Below, in pieces: positions 44,514 to 54,108 of a DNA stretch of 64,000 nt (positions are counted from its first letter, which is position 1; every line of letters starts with the position of its first letter). The notes under the pieces are model-generated. The model made no database searches. It saw only the letters and a program-made list of their open reading frames with translations, and had not been told where the DNA came from. The position numbers were made by a program, and so were the translations under genes. The DNA is from Gimesia sp. (lineage in GTDB: Bacteria; Planctomycetota; Planctomycetia; Planctomycetales; Planctomycetaceae), in contig NZ_JAVJSQ010000029.1 of assembly GCF_040219335.1 (NCBI RefSeq), forward strand, positions 682,001-746,000. Reading direction: 5' to 3'.

Positions 44514-46280
44514 TTATTGCTCGTGATAGTTCGCCTGGATTTTTGCCTGTTGCTGAAGTGTTCTCACCAGGGATACCTGTTGCTGACGTGGTAACTGTAA
44601 CTGCTGACAGAGTGCCAGTAGATCATCCAGACGAGTGGCGCCGCCTCGGGAGTCCCGAGAAATCTCCAGCATCAGGTCCGGAAACTGAAGTCGTGCCGGT
44701 TGCAGGAGGACCGTACCGCGTGTTTCGATACGAGCTGATCCCGTATCAATGATGACTTCCGGCCGCTGGTCAGCACTGTTGGGGGACTGCTGTGGGATCT
44801 CGACATTTAACAACTGTGTTGCCAGCTGCTGAGCATAGTTGGGATTCGCATCAGGCAGTGAGATCATGACGAGTCCGGAGGACTGCAGCATGGCTTTCGA
44901 GGTATTGACCATATTGGCAGCCAGGAAGCGATTGATCTGTTGCACAACCAGCCGACCGGTCTGGGGATCATATAACGACGCGTTCAGGAAGAATTTCAGA
45001 TGCGGAATGCCCTGTCCGGTAACCAGACGGGGAGCGATGGCTGAACGGATCTGGGCTCCATTTTCAATTAATCCCTGTGCCTGGTTCCGGCTGCGATCGG
45101 TACGGACCGGACCGACGATGAGTGCGTCGACTTTTTTCTGATTTGAACCTTCTACAGCGACCGCTGTCGGCAGCAGGTAGCCGCCGGTTAAATTGACTTC
45201 CGACTGGTTCGCGTTGACATAACATTCCACCTGTTGTCCCGGCTGGACGCCCTGGCTGGGGATGTAAACCGTGATGGTGACATTAGCGATATTGCCAGCC
45301 TGCAGGGGGGATTTAATATCCTGCAGGTTAATCTTCATCGCAGCAATCGATGATTTTAAAGCCCGGATGGCTTCGGGGGGAATGTTCTGATCGCCGGTTC
45401 CATTCAATCCGACCACCAGTCCAGCGCCCGTGAGCTTAATGATTTCTGCTGGTTGAAATTCTCCCATCTGGGCCAGTTTGATTACTGGTGTGGCGGCGCT
45501 GGTTTCGGGCGGGGGAAGTTCAGCCGGTAGATCCAGGGCAACCAGGTTTTGACTTAAGACTGTTGAGGAGAACAGTAGATTTGCATGCTGGGGGACGACC
45601 TGAATTTTCTGATGGAGTCTGCCGCTCTGGAGTGGTTTTCCCTGGGTTTTCAGAGTGACGCCACGATAGCTGGCAATGATCTGTGTGGGGGTGTCTTTTT
45701 GAATGAGTACCGCGGAATCCATTGGTGGCGTCTGTTGCCCCGGTTGGGCAAAGTCAGCAGAGACGGCATTTGTGGTGGCAGGGCCGGTCATCGCGACCTG
45801 CTGGACAGTCCTGATATTGGCCTGGGGCGGTTGCTGGGAATTGCTGTTCTGGACGACCTGCTGTACCAGATCGGCGTCGAGCTTCAAGAGTTCTTCAAGT
45901 AGCCGGGTGCGCTGTTCTCGTGTGGTCTGGGTCAGCATCAGAATATTCAATCCGGGAAAGATTTCCTGATTCGACTCCGAGGCTCCGGGGAGTTGGTCCT
46001 CGGTCGGAGCTGCTTTTGCCTGAGCTGTTGCGAGAGGTGCAGGTGGGGCGGCAGCCTGTTTGTCGCTGTCTATGTCGGGGAGTTCGCCGGCTGGAAAATC
46101 GAGATTCAGGTCAGGGAAGGGCGCTGATTCGGAGAGCGTTGCTTCCAGTTCCAATTCACTGGCGACCTGTTCCGCAGAGTCATCAGAACCCAGGAAACCC
46201 TGAATGGTTTGTGAAAGGAAAAACATACCGACTGCGAACAGTGCGATTCCTGAGAGTACGGAGAATTTTAAATAGCGCAT
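44514..46280 (-). CDS. FlgI-like (flagellar P-ring type) protein with long anchored N-terminus
   Basis: The C-terminal 360 residues match the flagellar P-ring protein FlgI: KLTGAGLVVGLNGTGD (about 260-275), AGNIANVTITVYIP, GGYLLPTAV, and the late VIIDTGSARIETRGTVLLQPARL-like pattern. The first 230 residues are different: a membrane helix (about 8-28), an acidic/Pro/Ala-rich linker and a region like SAF (TLKTQGKPLQSGRLHQKIQV). The length of 588 greatly exceeds FlgI (about 370). No flagellar genes flank it. It may form a ring-like envelope structure unrelated to motility. GAGGGAAACT precedes the ATG. Confidence 0.82.
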   Translation of the reverse strand: MRYLKFSVLSGIALFAVGMFFLSQTIQGFLGSDDSAEQVASELELEATLSESAPFPDLNLDFPAGELPDIDSDKQAAAPPAPLATAQAKAAPTEDQLPGASESNQEIFPGLNILMLTQTTREQRTRLLEELLKLDADLVQQVVQNSNSQQPPQANIRTVQQVAMTGPATTNAVSADFAQPGQQTPPMDSAVLIQKDTPTQIIASYRGVTLKTQGKPLQSGRLHQKIQVVPQHANLLFSSTVLSQNLVALDLPAELPPPETSAATPVIKLAQMGEFQPAEIIKLTGAGLVVGLNGTGDQNIPPEAIRALKSSIAAMKINLQDIKSPLQAGNIANVTITVYIPSQGVQPGQQVECYVNANQSEVNLTGGYLLPTAVAVEGSNQKKVDALIVGPVRTDRSRNQAQGLIENGAQIRSAIAPRLVTGQGIPHLKFFLNASLYDPQTGRLVVQQINRFLAANMVNTSKAMLQSSGLVMISLPDANPNYAQQLATQLLNVEIPQQSPNSADQRPEVIIDTGSARIETRGTVLLQPARLQFPDLMLEISRDSRGGATRLDDLLALCQQLQLPRQQQVSLVRTLQQQAKIQANYHEQ

Positions 46281-46600
46281 AGTTTCCCTCAGCCGAGGTT
46301 AGACAGGCTTAGTGATAGGAGTGGAATATGTGCAAAACTGCAAGATTTGAGAGAGAGGAGCAGGGACCTTAAGAGAAAACCAGATCTGAGTCAAGCTGGG
46401 AAGTATGGATGAGAGGAATTCCATTTTACGGGTTCCTTTCATTACGGAATTTGTACAGTGCTCGGCTCCGAAATATGTGATTTCACTAATGGGAAAATGA
46501 GATGAATCCCCCCCGCGATAGCAGGGCGGCTATATTGGAATTGACCCTGATAGACGTGTAATCGTACTATTCCCACATTTCACAAGTGGCAGGGAAAAAG
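46281..46600. other. Divergent intergenic region
   Basis: No gene is seen in these 320 bases between the FlgI-like and glycosyltransferase genes. A promoter candidate lies at 46541-46570. The remaining sequence is AT-rich without strong repeats. Confidence 0.45.
46541..46570 (+). promoter_or_regulatory. Sigma-70-like promoter for the glycosyltransferase gene
   Basis: TTGACC (46541-46546) and TACTAT (46565-46570) are separated by 18 bases and lie 31 bases before the ATG at 46601. This is a by-eye match. Confidence 0.45.
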
Positions 46601-47860
46601 ATGCCGGAATCAAAACGGCCTAAGTATATATTGATATTGATTTTACTGATATCCGCTCTGATAAGGTGCGGACTGGCGGTTTACGTTCAGCGCCAATTAG
46701 ATCAACAACCTGAACGAACATACGTGATCGAAGGGGATGCAGACGGTTACTGGAGACTGGCGCAAACGATCGTGCATGGTGAGGAGTATTCGATTTATAC
46801 CCCTCCGCGACGTGTACTGCGGATGCCCGGGTTTCCGCTGGTTCTGGCCGGTGCGATGTCTGTCGCAGGCGAAGATCATTTTCGCGTGCGGCTGTTCCTG
46901 GCGCTGACCGGAGTGGCTGCCTGTTATCTCGTTTATTTACTGGGAAAAGAACTCACCAATGAAACAACAGGACTCATCGCCGCCGGGCTGACAGCCGTCT
47001 CTCCGGTTATGGCCGGGTTCAGTGTTTTGTTTTTAAGCGAAACGGTCTTCGCAGTTACGATGCTGTTTTCGCTGTGGGTCCTGGTCAAATTAGAAAACGT
47101 GAAATGGGGAGACCATGATCGTTTGCAGGGCTGTCTCTTGTCTGCGCTGGCGGGAGCTTCCCTGGCAGCGGCTTTTTATGTCCGACCAGGCTGGCTGTTA
47201 ACTCTGCCGATCATCGTCGCCCTGATGATCTGGAGAGCGAAAGGGCATCGGGCCCGTGCCCTGGAACGGGCCGCCATATTGATACTGGGCTTTACTGTGA
47301 TGCTGGTGCCCTGGGTATACCGTAACTATCAGGTCACGGGACACTTTGTGCTGACATCACTCTGGTCGGGACCCAGCCTGTACGATGGTTTAAATCCGCA
47401 GGCGACCGGCGACAGTGATATGACTTTTTTCGATCGAGATCGAGTGATGCTGAAAATGAGTGAGTACGAAATGAATCGCTACTACACACAACAGGCGGTG
47501 GAATATGCGCGCCAGCATCCCGGTCATGTGATTCAACTGATGGGAGCCAAGCTGCTGCGTTACTGGAAACCGTGGCCCAACGCATCACAGTTTCGTTCAT
47601 GGTGGATGATGGCTGCCGTCTCAGTGGTCTTCCTGCCGGTGTTACTGCTGGCTGGCTACGGTATCTGGATCTCTCGCCAGCAGGGGCTGCTGTTACTGAT
47701 AACGTTAGGGCCGATTCTATATTTTTCACTGATTCACATGGTGTTTGTCAGTTCGCTGCGGTATCGGCTGCCTGCGGAATACAGTCTGTATATCCTGTCT
47801 GCCATCGGGGTAACTGCCCTGGTGGGAGACAGATTAAACAAGGAGAAAATCAAATCATGA
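46601..47860 (+). CDS. GT39/ArnT-like membrane glycosyltransferase
   Basis: The ATG at 46601 (AGGGAAAAAG upstream) gives 419 residues with about eleven membrane helices. EGDADGYWRLAQTI at about residue 45 holds the conserved acidic D-x-x-Y pattern of the first periplasmic loop of PMT/ArnT-type enzymes, and RMPGFPLVLAG follows. These transfer sugars from lipid carriers to lipid or protein acceptors at the periplasmic face. The longer GTG frame from 46586 adds five residues. The AsmA-like gene starts 32 bases downstream, so the two are likely co-transcribed and may both serve envelope assembly. Confidence 0.85.
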   Translation: MPESKRPKYILILILLISALIRCGLAVYVQRQLDQQPERTYVIEGDADGYWRLAQTIVHGEEYSIYTPPRRVLRMPGFPLVLAGAMSVAGEDHFRVRLFLALTGVAACYLVYLLGKELTNETTGLIAAGLTAVSPVMAGFSVLFLSETVFAVTMLFSLWVLVKLENVKWGDHDRLQGCLLSALAGASLAAAFYVRPGWLLTLPIIVALMIWRAKGHRARALERAAILILGFTVMLVPWVYRNYQVTGHFVLTSLWSGPSLYDGLNPQATGDSDMTFFDRDRVMLKMSEYEMNRYYTQQAVEYARQHPGHVIQLMGAKLLRYWKPWPNASQFRSWWMMAAVSVVFLPVLLLAGYGIWISRQQGLLLLITLGPILYFSLIHMVFVSSLRYRLPAEYSLYILSAIGVTALVGDRLNKEKIKS

Positions 47861-47892
47861 TCCGCGAGGATCTGATCCGGTTTTGAAGTGTC

Positions 47893-50800
47893 ATGGTTGT
47901 TCGTAAAACCTTTCAATGGTGTCTGCTGATCCTGATCTCGCTGGTAATTACCGGTGGGAGTTACGGGTATTACTGGTGGATGCGCAGTGACGACATTATC
48001 AAAGCCGGGATTCTGGAGAAAATCGAGAAGCACGTGCCGGGACTGATGATTGATATCGACCGGGCCCAGTTTGATTTTCGTCGACGAGTGCGAATTGAAG
48101 GTTGCCGTGTGCAGACGGTCAATCATCAGGATACGATCATTGATCTGCCTGAAGTGGTCGTGACGCTGAACCAGGAGAAAATGGCCAGGCATCAACTGAT
48201 AGACGTGCAAAAGATTGTGCTCAATCGTCCACAACTGGTTCTGGTACGCATGGCGGATGGGACCTGGAACTGGGAAGGCCTGCCGGAACCGATAAAGAGT
48301 GACAACCCGCTGCCCGAGTTGATCATTGAGCGGGGGAGCCTGTCACTCAAGTTTGAGCACGGGCCAGAGAATGTTCCCACAGTCATCACGCTGCAGAATC
48401 TGGACCTGCGTCTGATTCCTTCCGGCGCGAGTCGCTATGAAATCGAGGGCCATACTTCGATTCCCCAGGCGGGGAAACTGGAGATTGCCGGTTACTGGGA
48501 TCTGGATTCGAAACTGGGTTCGGTCTCCGGAAAGTGGAGTCAGCTGGAATTTGGTCCAGACCTGGTAAGGTTGGCGACCGGGATTTCTCCAGAGCTGGAA
48601 TCACGACTGAAGAAAGCTTTTCCGTCATTGCAGCTGCAGCCCAATCAGTCGACGGGGATGTACGATCTGGGAATCAGCGCGCAGATGGATATCCAGTTCA
48701 GCCTGTCCCGTTTGCGCAGAGAAGAGGCGCCGCAGTTTCAGGTACTCACGCATTTGCGCGAGGGCAAATTCAAGCATCCGCTGCTCCCGTTTCCTTTACG
48801 TAATATTGTGGGTAAAGTCCTGATTGATAACGAGAGTCTGCAGGTTCAGAATTTACAGGCCCACAACGGAGAAACCAGCTTTGCCCTCGGGGGAGACTAT
48901 TACTTCCGCAAGCGATTTTCGCAGAAGGGGGCTCCTTTAAATCAGAGTATGTTCTCTTTTCAGACACGTCAGCTTCCCCTGGACGAACGTCTGCGAAGCC
49001 GCCTGACGGGAGGGCTGGCCCGAACCTACGACACCCTGCGTCCCAGCGGGAATGTTAACCTGGATGTCGATCTGAGTTATCCGGGAAACGGGAAATGGCG
49101 CATACAGAACCTGAAGGTTACCGTCCATGATGGTGCGATCGTCCCGGTGCATTTTCCGTATCGAGTCGACCACATCAAGGGAGAGATGAGGCAGTTGGAG
49201 CCGGATATACTCAATCTGGATTTCAGTGGCATGGCCGGGGATCGTTCCGTAACAGCCAAGGGATTTGTGCAGCATCCCGGCCCGGCATCGAAAATGGATA
49301 TTGATGTGATATCTTATGGTGTCCCCATTGATGCCTCGCTGCAGGCAGCCTGTCCTGATGGAATCAAGACTGTCTTAGATGAACTCGAACTGCAGGGGAA
49401 ACTCAATGCCCATGTCAAGCTGACGCGAGCACCCGCTCTGAATCAGCCGATTCAGGTGGATCTGCGGGCCAAAATGGAAGAGGGCGGAGCGCTCCAGTAT
49501 CGGATGTTTCCCTATCGCGTGACCGATTTGAAAGGCGAGGTCTCTTATTCCAGCAATACTGGACGGGTTTACTTTTCACAGTTACAGGGGAGGCACGGCA
49601 ATGCACAACTCTCGGCCCAGGGAACTTATGACCGCTTTGACAGTGATGGGAAGCTGAAGCTGAAGGTTGCTGCACAGAATGCGAGCTGTGATTCCAATTT
49701 GCGTCTGGCACTGCCCGATTCACTGCAGAAGCTATGGGGCGATCTGTCTCCGACTGGTAAGCTGAATCTGACGACCGATATCTCCTGGCAACGGGGACTG
49801 CCGGCACAGATCAGCATTCCTCAGGCCAAATGGTGGAATGGTAGTCTGAATCTCAAAGACTTCCCCTATCCGATCGACAACCTCAATGCGCAATGGAGTT
49901 ACGAAGTCGATCCCGAGACCGGCAATAATGTTGTGGTTATGAAGTCGATTTCCGGAAAGCATGATGAAACCAAGATTGGGATCGGAGATGCGTTTGCCGA
50001 GATTACGCCGCAGGGGGACTGGCGTTTTAAGATGGAGAAAATGAACATCGATGATATCTCCGCAGATCGGTCTTTTCAGTCTGCTTTGCCGGAAGCGATG
50101 GGATCTGCGTTGAATACCCTGAATATTCAACGACCGATTTCAGCGAGCGGCTGGATCGAGTTTCGGGGTTCTCAGCAGCCGGGAACTGCGGTCACCGCAG
50201 CCTGGGGGATGGATACTTACCTCGCTGAGAACAGTGTGACGGCGGGTGTCGATGTAACCAAGGTTTACGGTAAGGTCCATTCCAAAGGGACCTGGGACGG
50301 AACTCATCTGCAACTGACCGGTGATCTGGATATCGATTCGGCTTTCATCCTGGGCTATCATCTAACCGAGATCAAAGGGCCGTTCGAGATTAACGATACC
50401 CAGCTGACCGTCGGCTCACGGCAGATCCGTCGCGAGCAGATGCAGTCGGTCAGTCTGCCCCAGATCAATGCCAAGCAACCGATTACCGCCAAGGCGATTC
50501 GCGGGGTGATTACCTGCATGGGGGACATTGAGCTGACTGCAGTGCCGACTTACAACATGCAGATCGAACTGAATCGGGGGTTGCTGGAAGAGTACGCGGC
50601 CCGTTATATGCCGGGGCAATCCCAGTTGCGGGGCGTCATGAACGGCTGGATCCAGCTCTGGGGACGCGGTTCTAATAAATCCGATCTGAAAGGGCAGGGA
50701 CAGTTACAGATCAGTCCGGCGGCCATTTATGAACTGCCGCCGATTGCCCAGATCTTCAAGGTGGTGCGTCTGGCACAACCCGACAAGACGGCCTTTGATT

Positions 50801-51216
50801 CCGCGTTTTGTGACTTCACCGTTTCGAACCAGACGTTTCATCTGAAGTACATCGAGTTGAAAGGGAATGCGATCAGCCTGTACGGCCAGGCGGGAGAAGC
50901 CCATTTCGATGGTCGACTGAAAGTCGATCTGTTTTCTCAGCTGACCCGCAGACAGCTGCCTCTACCGGCGATCACCCAGCTGATCGGACATGCCACCAGT
51001 GGTTGGATCCGGGTGGAACTGCGGGGCACGACCTCGAATCCGATTGTGGATATCAAGTCGAATCCGCTGCTCGATGGCTCCCTGAAGACGTTCCTGAATA
51101 ACGTGATGAGAGGCGGGCCGACGAATAATAATAACGCGACGAATCGCTGGCCCCGTGCGTCTCAGGGCGGTGTGGGTTCGATCCGGCAAAATTTCCCCTT
51201 GCCGTTTGCTCAATAG
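47893..51216 (+). CDS. Large AsmA/DUF3971-like envelope protein
   Basis: The 1107-residue protein has one N-terminal membrane helix (about 8-30) followed by long, repeated beta-rich segments, with an AsmA_2-like C-terminal region (about 930-1060; RGVMNGWIQLWGRGSNKSDLKGQGQLQISPAAIYELPPIAQIF type). AsmA/TamB-type proteins span the periplasm as grooved bridges that carry phospholipids to the outer membrane. Planctomycetes have an outer membrane, so this role is plausible. The C-terminus (about 1065-1100) is Asn/Gly/Arg-rich. It is the second gene after the glycosyltransferase. Confidence 0.85.
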   Translation: MVVRKTFQWCLLILISLVITGGSYGYYWWMRSDDIIKAGILEKIEKHVPGLMIDIDRAQFDFRRRVRIEGCRVQTVNHQDTIIDLPEVVVTLNQEKMARHQLIDVQKIVLNRPQLVLVRMADGTWNWEGLPEPIKSDNPLPELIIERGSLSLKFEHGPENVPTVITLQNLDLRLIPSGASRYEIEGHTSIPQAGKLEIAGYWDLDSKLGSVSGKWSQLEFGPDLVRLATGISPELESRLKKAFPSLQLQPNQSTGMYDLGISAQMDIQFSLSRLRREEAPQFQVLTHLREGKFKHPLLPFPLRNIVGKVLIDNESLQVQNLQAHNGETSFALGGDYYFRKRFSQKGAPLNQSMFSFQTRQLPLDERLRSRLTGGLARTYDTLRPSGNVNLDVDLSYPGNGKWRIQNLKVTVHDGAIVPVHFPYRVDHIKGEMRQLEPDILNLDFSGMAGDRSVTAKGFVQHPGPASKMDIDVISYGVPIDASLQAACPDGIKTVLDELELQGKLNAHVKLTRAPALNQPIQVDLRAKMEEGGALQYRMFPYRVTDLKGEVSYSSNTGRVYFSQLQGRHGNAQLSAQGTYDRFDSDGKLKLKVAAQNASCDSNLRLALPDSLQKLWGDLSPTGKLNLTTDISWQRGLPAQISIPQAKWWNGSLNLKDFPYPIDNLNAQWSYEVDPETGNNVVVMKSISGKHDETKIGIGDAFAEITPQGDWRFKMEKMNIDDISADRSFQSALPEAMGSALNTLNIQRPISASGWIEFRGSQQPGTAVTAAWGMDTYLAENSVTAGVDVTKVYGKVHSKGTWDGTHLQLTGDLDIDSAFILGYHLTEIKGPFEINDTQLTVGSRQIRREQMQSVSLPQINAKQPITAKAIRGVITCMGDIELTAVPTYNMQIELNRGLLEEYAARYMPGQSQLRGVMNGWIQLWGRGSNKSDLKGQGQLQISPAAIYELPPIAQIFKVVRLAQPDKTAFDSAFCDFTVSNQTFHLKYIELKGNAISLYGQAGEAHFDGRLKVDLFSQLTRRQLPLPAITQLIGHATSGWIRVELRGTTSNPIVDIKSNPLLDGSLKTFLNNVMRGGPTNNNNATNRWPRASQGGVGSIRQNFPLPFAQ

Positions 51217-51227
51217 ATTCGCTTTGA

Positions 51228-51404
51228 CTACCTGCGGTCCGAGCGATTCCAGCGTTTTTTAGCTTCCTCTTCGAGCTCTTCTGCTTTCTGCCTGGAACGT
51301 TTCTTCCAGTTTTTCAGAATAAGAGTCAGCACAATCATCACTGCGAGATATGCTCCCAGGATTTTGAGCAGCCAGATGAGTAATCCGGTGGCGATCTCAT
51401 TCAT
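51228..51404 (-). CDS. Small single-helix membrane protein with charged coiled tail
   Basis: A 58-residue frame from ATG 51404 to TAG 51228: MNEIATGLLIWLLKILGAYL then a hydrophobic helix to about residue 30, followed by a Lys/Arg/Glu-rich tail (KNWKKRSRQKAEELEEEAKK). The layout (short N-terminus, one helix, amphipathic charged tail) and lack of alternative reading make it likely to be a real gene, although it is short. It overlaps no other gene and ends 11 bases from the AsmA-like stop. Function unknown. Confidence 0.6.
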   Translation of the reverse strand: MNEIATGLLIWLLKILGAYLAVMIVLTLILKNWKKRSRQKAEELEEEAKKRWNRSDRR

Positions 51405-51482
51405 GTTGGGGAAGACTCGCGAATTTGACTGCCGAACTCGTCCAGCAGAAACAGTGAGAGAGTGTACAAGACGTTTTGTCTT

Positions 51483-52037
51483 TTACTCTAAACTGGTCAT
51501 CGCGCTGATTTCAAGCTGTTTTCCGGATAAGGAAAAGCCAAAAGAAGACAATAGGTCCGGGAGTGGGAATTTACCATTCGTATTGGTTAAATTGACACAA
51601 ACCGTAACCTTGATCTGATCGGCATTAGGAGCTGGTCCGACCGGAGAGCAGGGGATGTCTGAATTGCCAATAGTCTCTGTCAGGACGGCACTTCCGTCCT
51701 CTATGGAGACCAGTACATCGCCCTGATTGGGAGCAGCTGGCTGCGATCCGACAGCCAGTGTTAATGAGTTGAGGGCGACATAGTCCTGAATCAGATTTCC
51801 GACAGCCGTGGTTGTCGCTCCAACCTGCGCTGCCTTTCGGGCTCCCTCGATCGTGGCAGCAGTGATGGTTTGCTGCAACATGGCATAAAAGCCGAACTCG
51901 AGAATTGCCAGTGAGAGGATCAGGATGATTGGAAATGCGAGTATGAACTCCAGCAGCACTGATCCCCTGCGGTGTTTAGGGTTTTGAGGCCGGTTTGCTC
52001 GATCTGTTTTCCAGGTTATTGGCCCACTGTGTTTCAT
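51483..52037 (-). CDS. TadE-like pseudopilin protein
   Basis: The 184-residue protein has a basic leader and the TadE motif: RRGSVLLEFILAFPIILILSLAILEFGF (about 23-50), with the conserved E and the long helix, then QQTITAATIEGARKAAQVG. The rest is small, Cys-poor and extracellular. TadE/TadF/TadG are minor pseudopilins of the Tad (Flp) pilus system. It diverges from a second TadE gene 282 bases away. Confidence 0.9.
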   Translation of the reverse strand: MKHSGPITWKTDRANRPQNPKHRRGSVLLEFILAFPIILILSLAILEFGFYAMLQQTITAATIEGARKAAQVGATTTAVGNLIQDYVALNSLTLAVGSQPAAPNQGDVLVSIEDGSAVLTETIGNSDIPCSPVGPAPNADQIKVTVCVNLTNTNGKFPLPDLLSSFGFSLSGKQLEISAMTSLE

Positions 52038-52319
52038 CTGGCGTACTTTGTATCAAGCAGAGTGTTAACGAATGGAGACACTCGTTTAACGCTTGCTAAG
52101 TATGGTTATCAATGGATCTGTCGGTTATCGCTGAACTGACAATTGTTTTTGGTTTAAAGAGCTCGAATTCTGCAAGCTCCGCTGTTTCTAGGGTGAAACC
52201 AGGGAGATGTGCAATCACCAAGATCAAGGGAACGCAAATTGCTTGCCAAACTGATATTGCAACGTAAAGTTTGCTGACAGATCTTACTGATGTATATGAA
52301 ATGATATTGGTGTCGCACT

Positions 52320-52874
52320 GTGTATAAGAACAGTAAACAAACAAAGGTCCGCGGGAATCAACGTTCCGGCGCTGTCGTGCTGGAACTGATCCTGACTGCT
52401 CCTGCGTTTATGATCATTATGCTGTCAATCGTGCAAATCTCATTGATTTATACAGCGATTGAGCAAACCGCATTTGCCAGTCGGTATGCGGCGAAGATTG
52501 CCTCTGAAACGGCTTCGGGTTCGCTGACTGCATTAAATACGGGACCTAATGGTCCTTTGAAGACAGGCGTTGACAGTATCCTCTATACCGGTGGACTTCC
52601 CGATGGGAGTTGCCGGGTGATTTTGGAACACAATGTAGATACGGGGGGCGTCGAAGAGACCATCGCAGATCCTACTCCCCCTGCAGCAAACTGCAACTGT
52701 GATCCGCCATCCACGGCGTTACCCGATGTTGTGGGGACTTCACTGGACGAGTCGGTCAGAACAACGGTCTGTGTTCGTCTGGGAAATAACATTCCCGATT
52801 TCCTGTCCAGTCTGGGGTTTTCTGTGCAGGATTATATCGTCGAAGAATCCACGACTTACATGCATGAACTTTAA
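52320..52874 (+). CDS. TadE-like pseudopilin protein
   Basis: A 184-residue TadE family member: RSGAVVLELILTAPAFMIIMLSIVQISLIY (about 16-45), then EQTAFASRYAAKIASE. The extracellular part has four clustered cysteines (CNCDPP and others). GTG at 52320 is the start of the frame; no strong ribosome site is seen, so an internal start cannot be excluded, but no later one keeps the full leader. It precedes the TadG-like gene by 52 bases on the same strand. Confidence 0.85.
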   Translation: MYKNSKQTKVRGNQRSGAVVLELILTAPAFMIIMLSIVQISLIYTAIEQTAFASRYAAKIASETASGSLTALNTGPNGPLKTGVDSILYTGGLPDGSCRVILEHNVDTGGVEETIADPTPPAANCNCDPPSTALPDVVGTSLDESVRTTVCVRLGNNIPDFLSSLGFSVQDYIVEESTTYMHEL

Positions 52875-52926
52875 TTGTCGGCACTGACAGTAGAGCAACA
52901 TCGTAAAATAAACTGATTGAAATTCC

Positions 52927-54108
52927 ATGCAGCAATTACAGACTCATCCACAAACTCGAAGAAATCGAAGGGGGATCGCGGTACTCTGGCTGATTCTCTG
53001 GGGATCCATGTTCCTGACATTCTTTTGTGTTACCCTGGAATTTGCTTCACTGTGGCAAGCCCAGGTTGAACTGAATAATACTATGGATGCCGCTGCTCTT
53101 GCAGCAGCCCGTGAATGGGGAGCCAGTGGGAGTGCTACAACGGAGGTGGCTCGGGATGTTGGGGTGGCTTACGCTAATGCGAATCCGGTTCTGGGGGCGA
53201 CTGTGCCATTTGCCACCAATTACAATGCTGGAAATACACCAAATCAAAATGCTTCCAACAATGGGAATCTGGTATTTGGGGCTCTGGATTCGACGGTCTC
53301 TCCAATCACTTTCAGTTCCGGGGCACAAGGAGGGTGTGCAGCCGGCGATGTGACAATCACGATCACAAAGCCATCGGCAGGCGCTGACGTAACTCCCGAT
53401 GAGATAGAGGTCATCTTTAATGATGGCGCTGCGAACCTGGAGATTCAGTCAATAGAACTGACCTTACCTACCGCGGCTGTTGGTAATGTGAGCCAGTTAC
53501 CTTTTTTTGATGCCACCAAGAACCCCGCGGTTTCTCAAACTGCAGGAGACTTCCAGGGGTTAAATGTATTACCAGATGGGATGTCTGGGAACTGGAACTG
53601 CCCGAATGGAACAGGCGATATCTGTTTCGAGTTCGATAATCTGGTCGCAGGGCAACCAGGCAGGTACCAGACAGTACGGATGAACTTTGCCCCAGGATCT
53701 TTTACTTCAACAGGTGTGCCTGCTACGACCGATTACTTTCATTTCGGGGTTTCGACAAATAATCTTAATCCTCCTGCTTTTCCCGGGAATAATGACGGAG
53801 ATGCCTGGGGGGATGATGGAGTATCTGCGACGATCACCTTTTATAATTCTGTGACCATGACTACCACCACCGCGACCTCCGTTTTTACTAATACCGGTGG
53901 TAACGATGGCGTCTCGCAGGCCTTTTTCACCGGTGCGGGTGGCGGTCTACCAGCAGTGATTGCTCAGACAACGGCACCCGTTCAGGGTTTCTGCAGTTCA
54001 CTGTTTGGCGTCTCTTTTTTCAACGTGTCTGCATCTTCGACTGCTTACTATGACTGTAGTGCAGGGCAGTCGGCACTGGTGCACGTTACGAATTATGTCT
54101 TTCCCTGA
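52927..54108 (+). CDS. TadG-like pilus-assembly protein
   Basis: The 393-residue protein begins RRNRRGIAVLWLILWGSMFLTFFCVTLEFASLWQ, the N-terminal helix of the TadG/DUF2134 family, followed by NTMDAAALAAAREWG, which corresponds to the TadG N-terminal pattern. The large C-terminal part is Gly/Thr/Asn-rich with cysteines and is probably extracellular. It follows a TadE gene; both may be assembled by a Tad apparatus encoded elsewhere, because no CpaF, TadB, TadC or CpaB gene is visible here. Confidence 0.88.
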   Translation: MQQLQTHPQTRRNRRGIAVLWLILWGSMFLTFFCVTLEFASLWQAQVELNNTMDAAALAAAREWGASGSATTEVARDVGVAYANANPVLGATVPFATNYNAGNTPNQNASNNGNLVFGALDSTVSPITFSSGAQGGCAAGDVTITITKPSAGADVTPDEIEVIFNDGAANLEIQSIELTLPTAAVGNVSQLPFFDATKNPAVSQTAGDFQGLNVLPDGMSGNWNCPNGTGDICFEFDNLVAGQPGRYQTVRMNFAPGSFTSTGVPATTDYFHFGVSTNNLNPPAFPGNNDGDAWGDDGVSATITFYNSVTMTTTTATSVFTNTGGNDGVSQAFFTGAGGGLPAVIAQTTAPVQGFCSSLFGVSFFNVSASSTAYYDCSAGQSALVHVTNYVFP

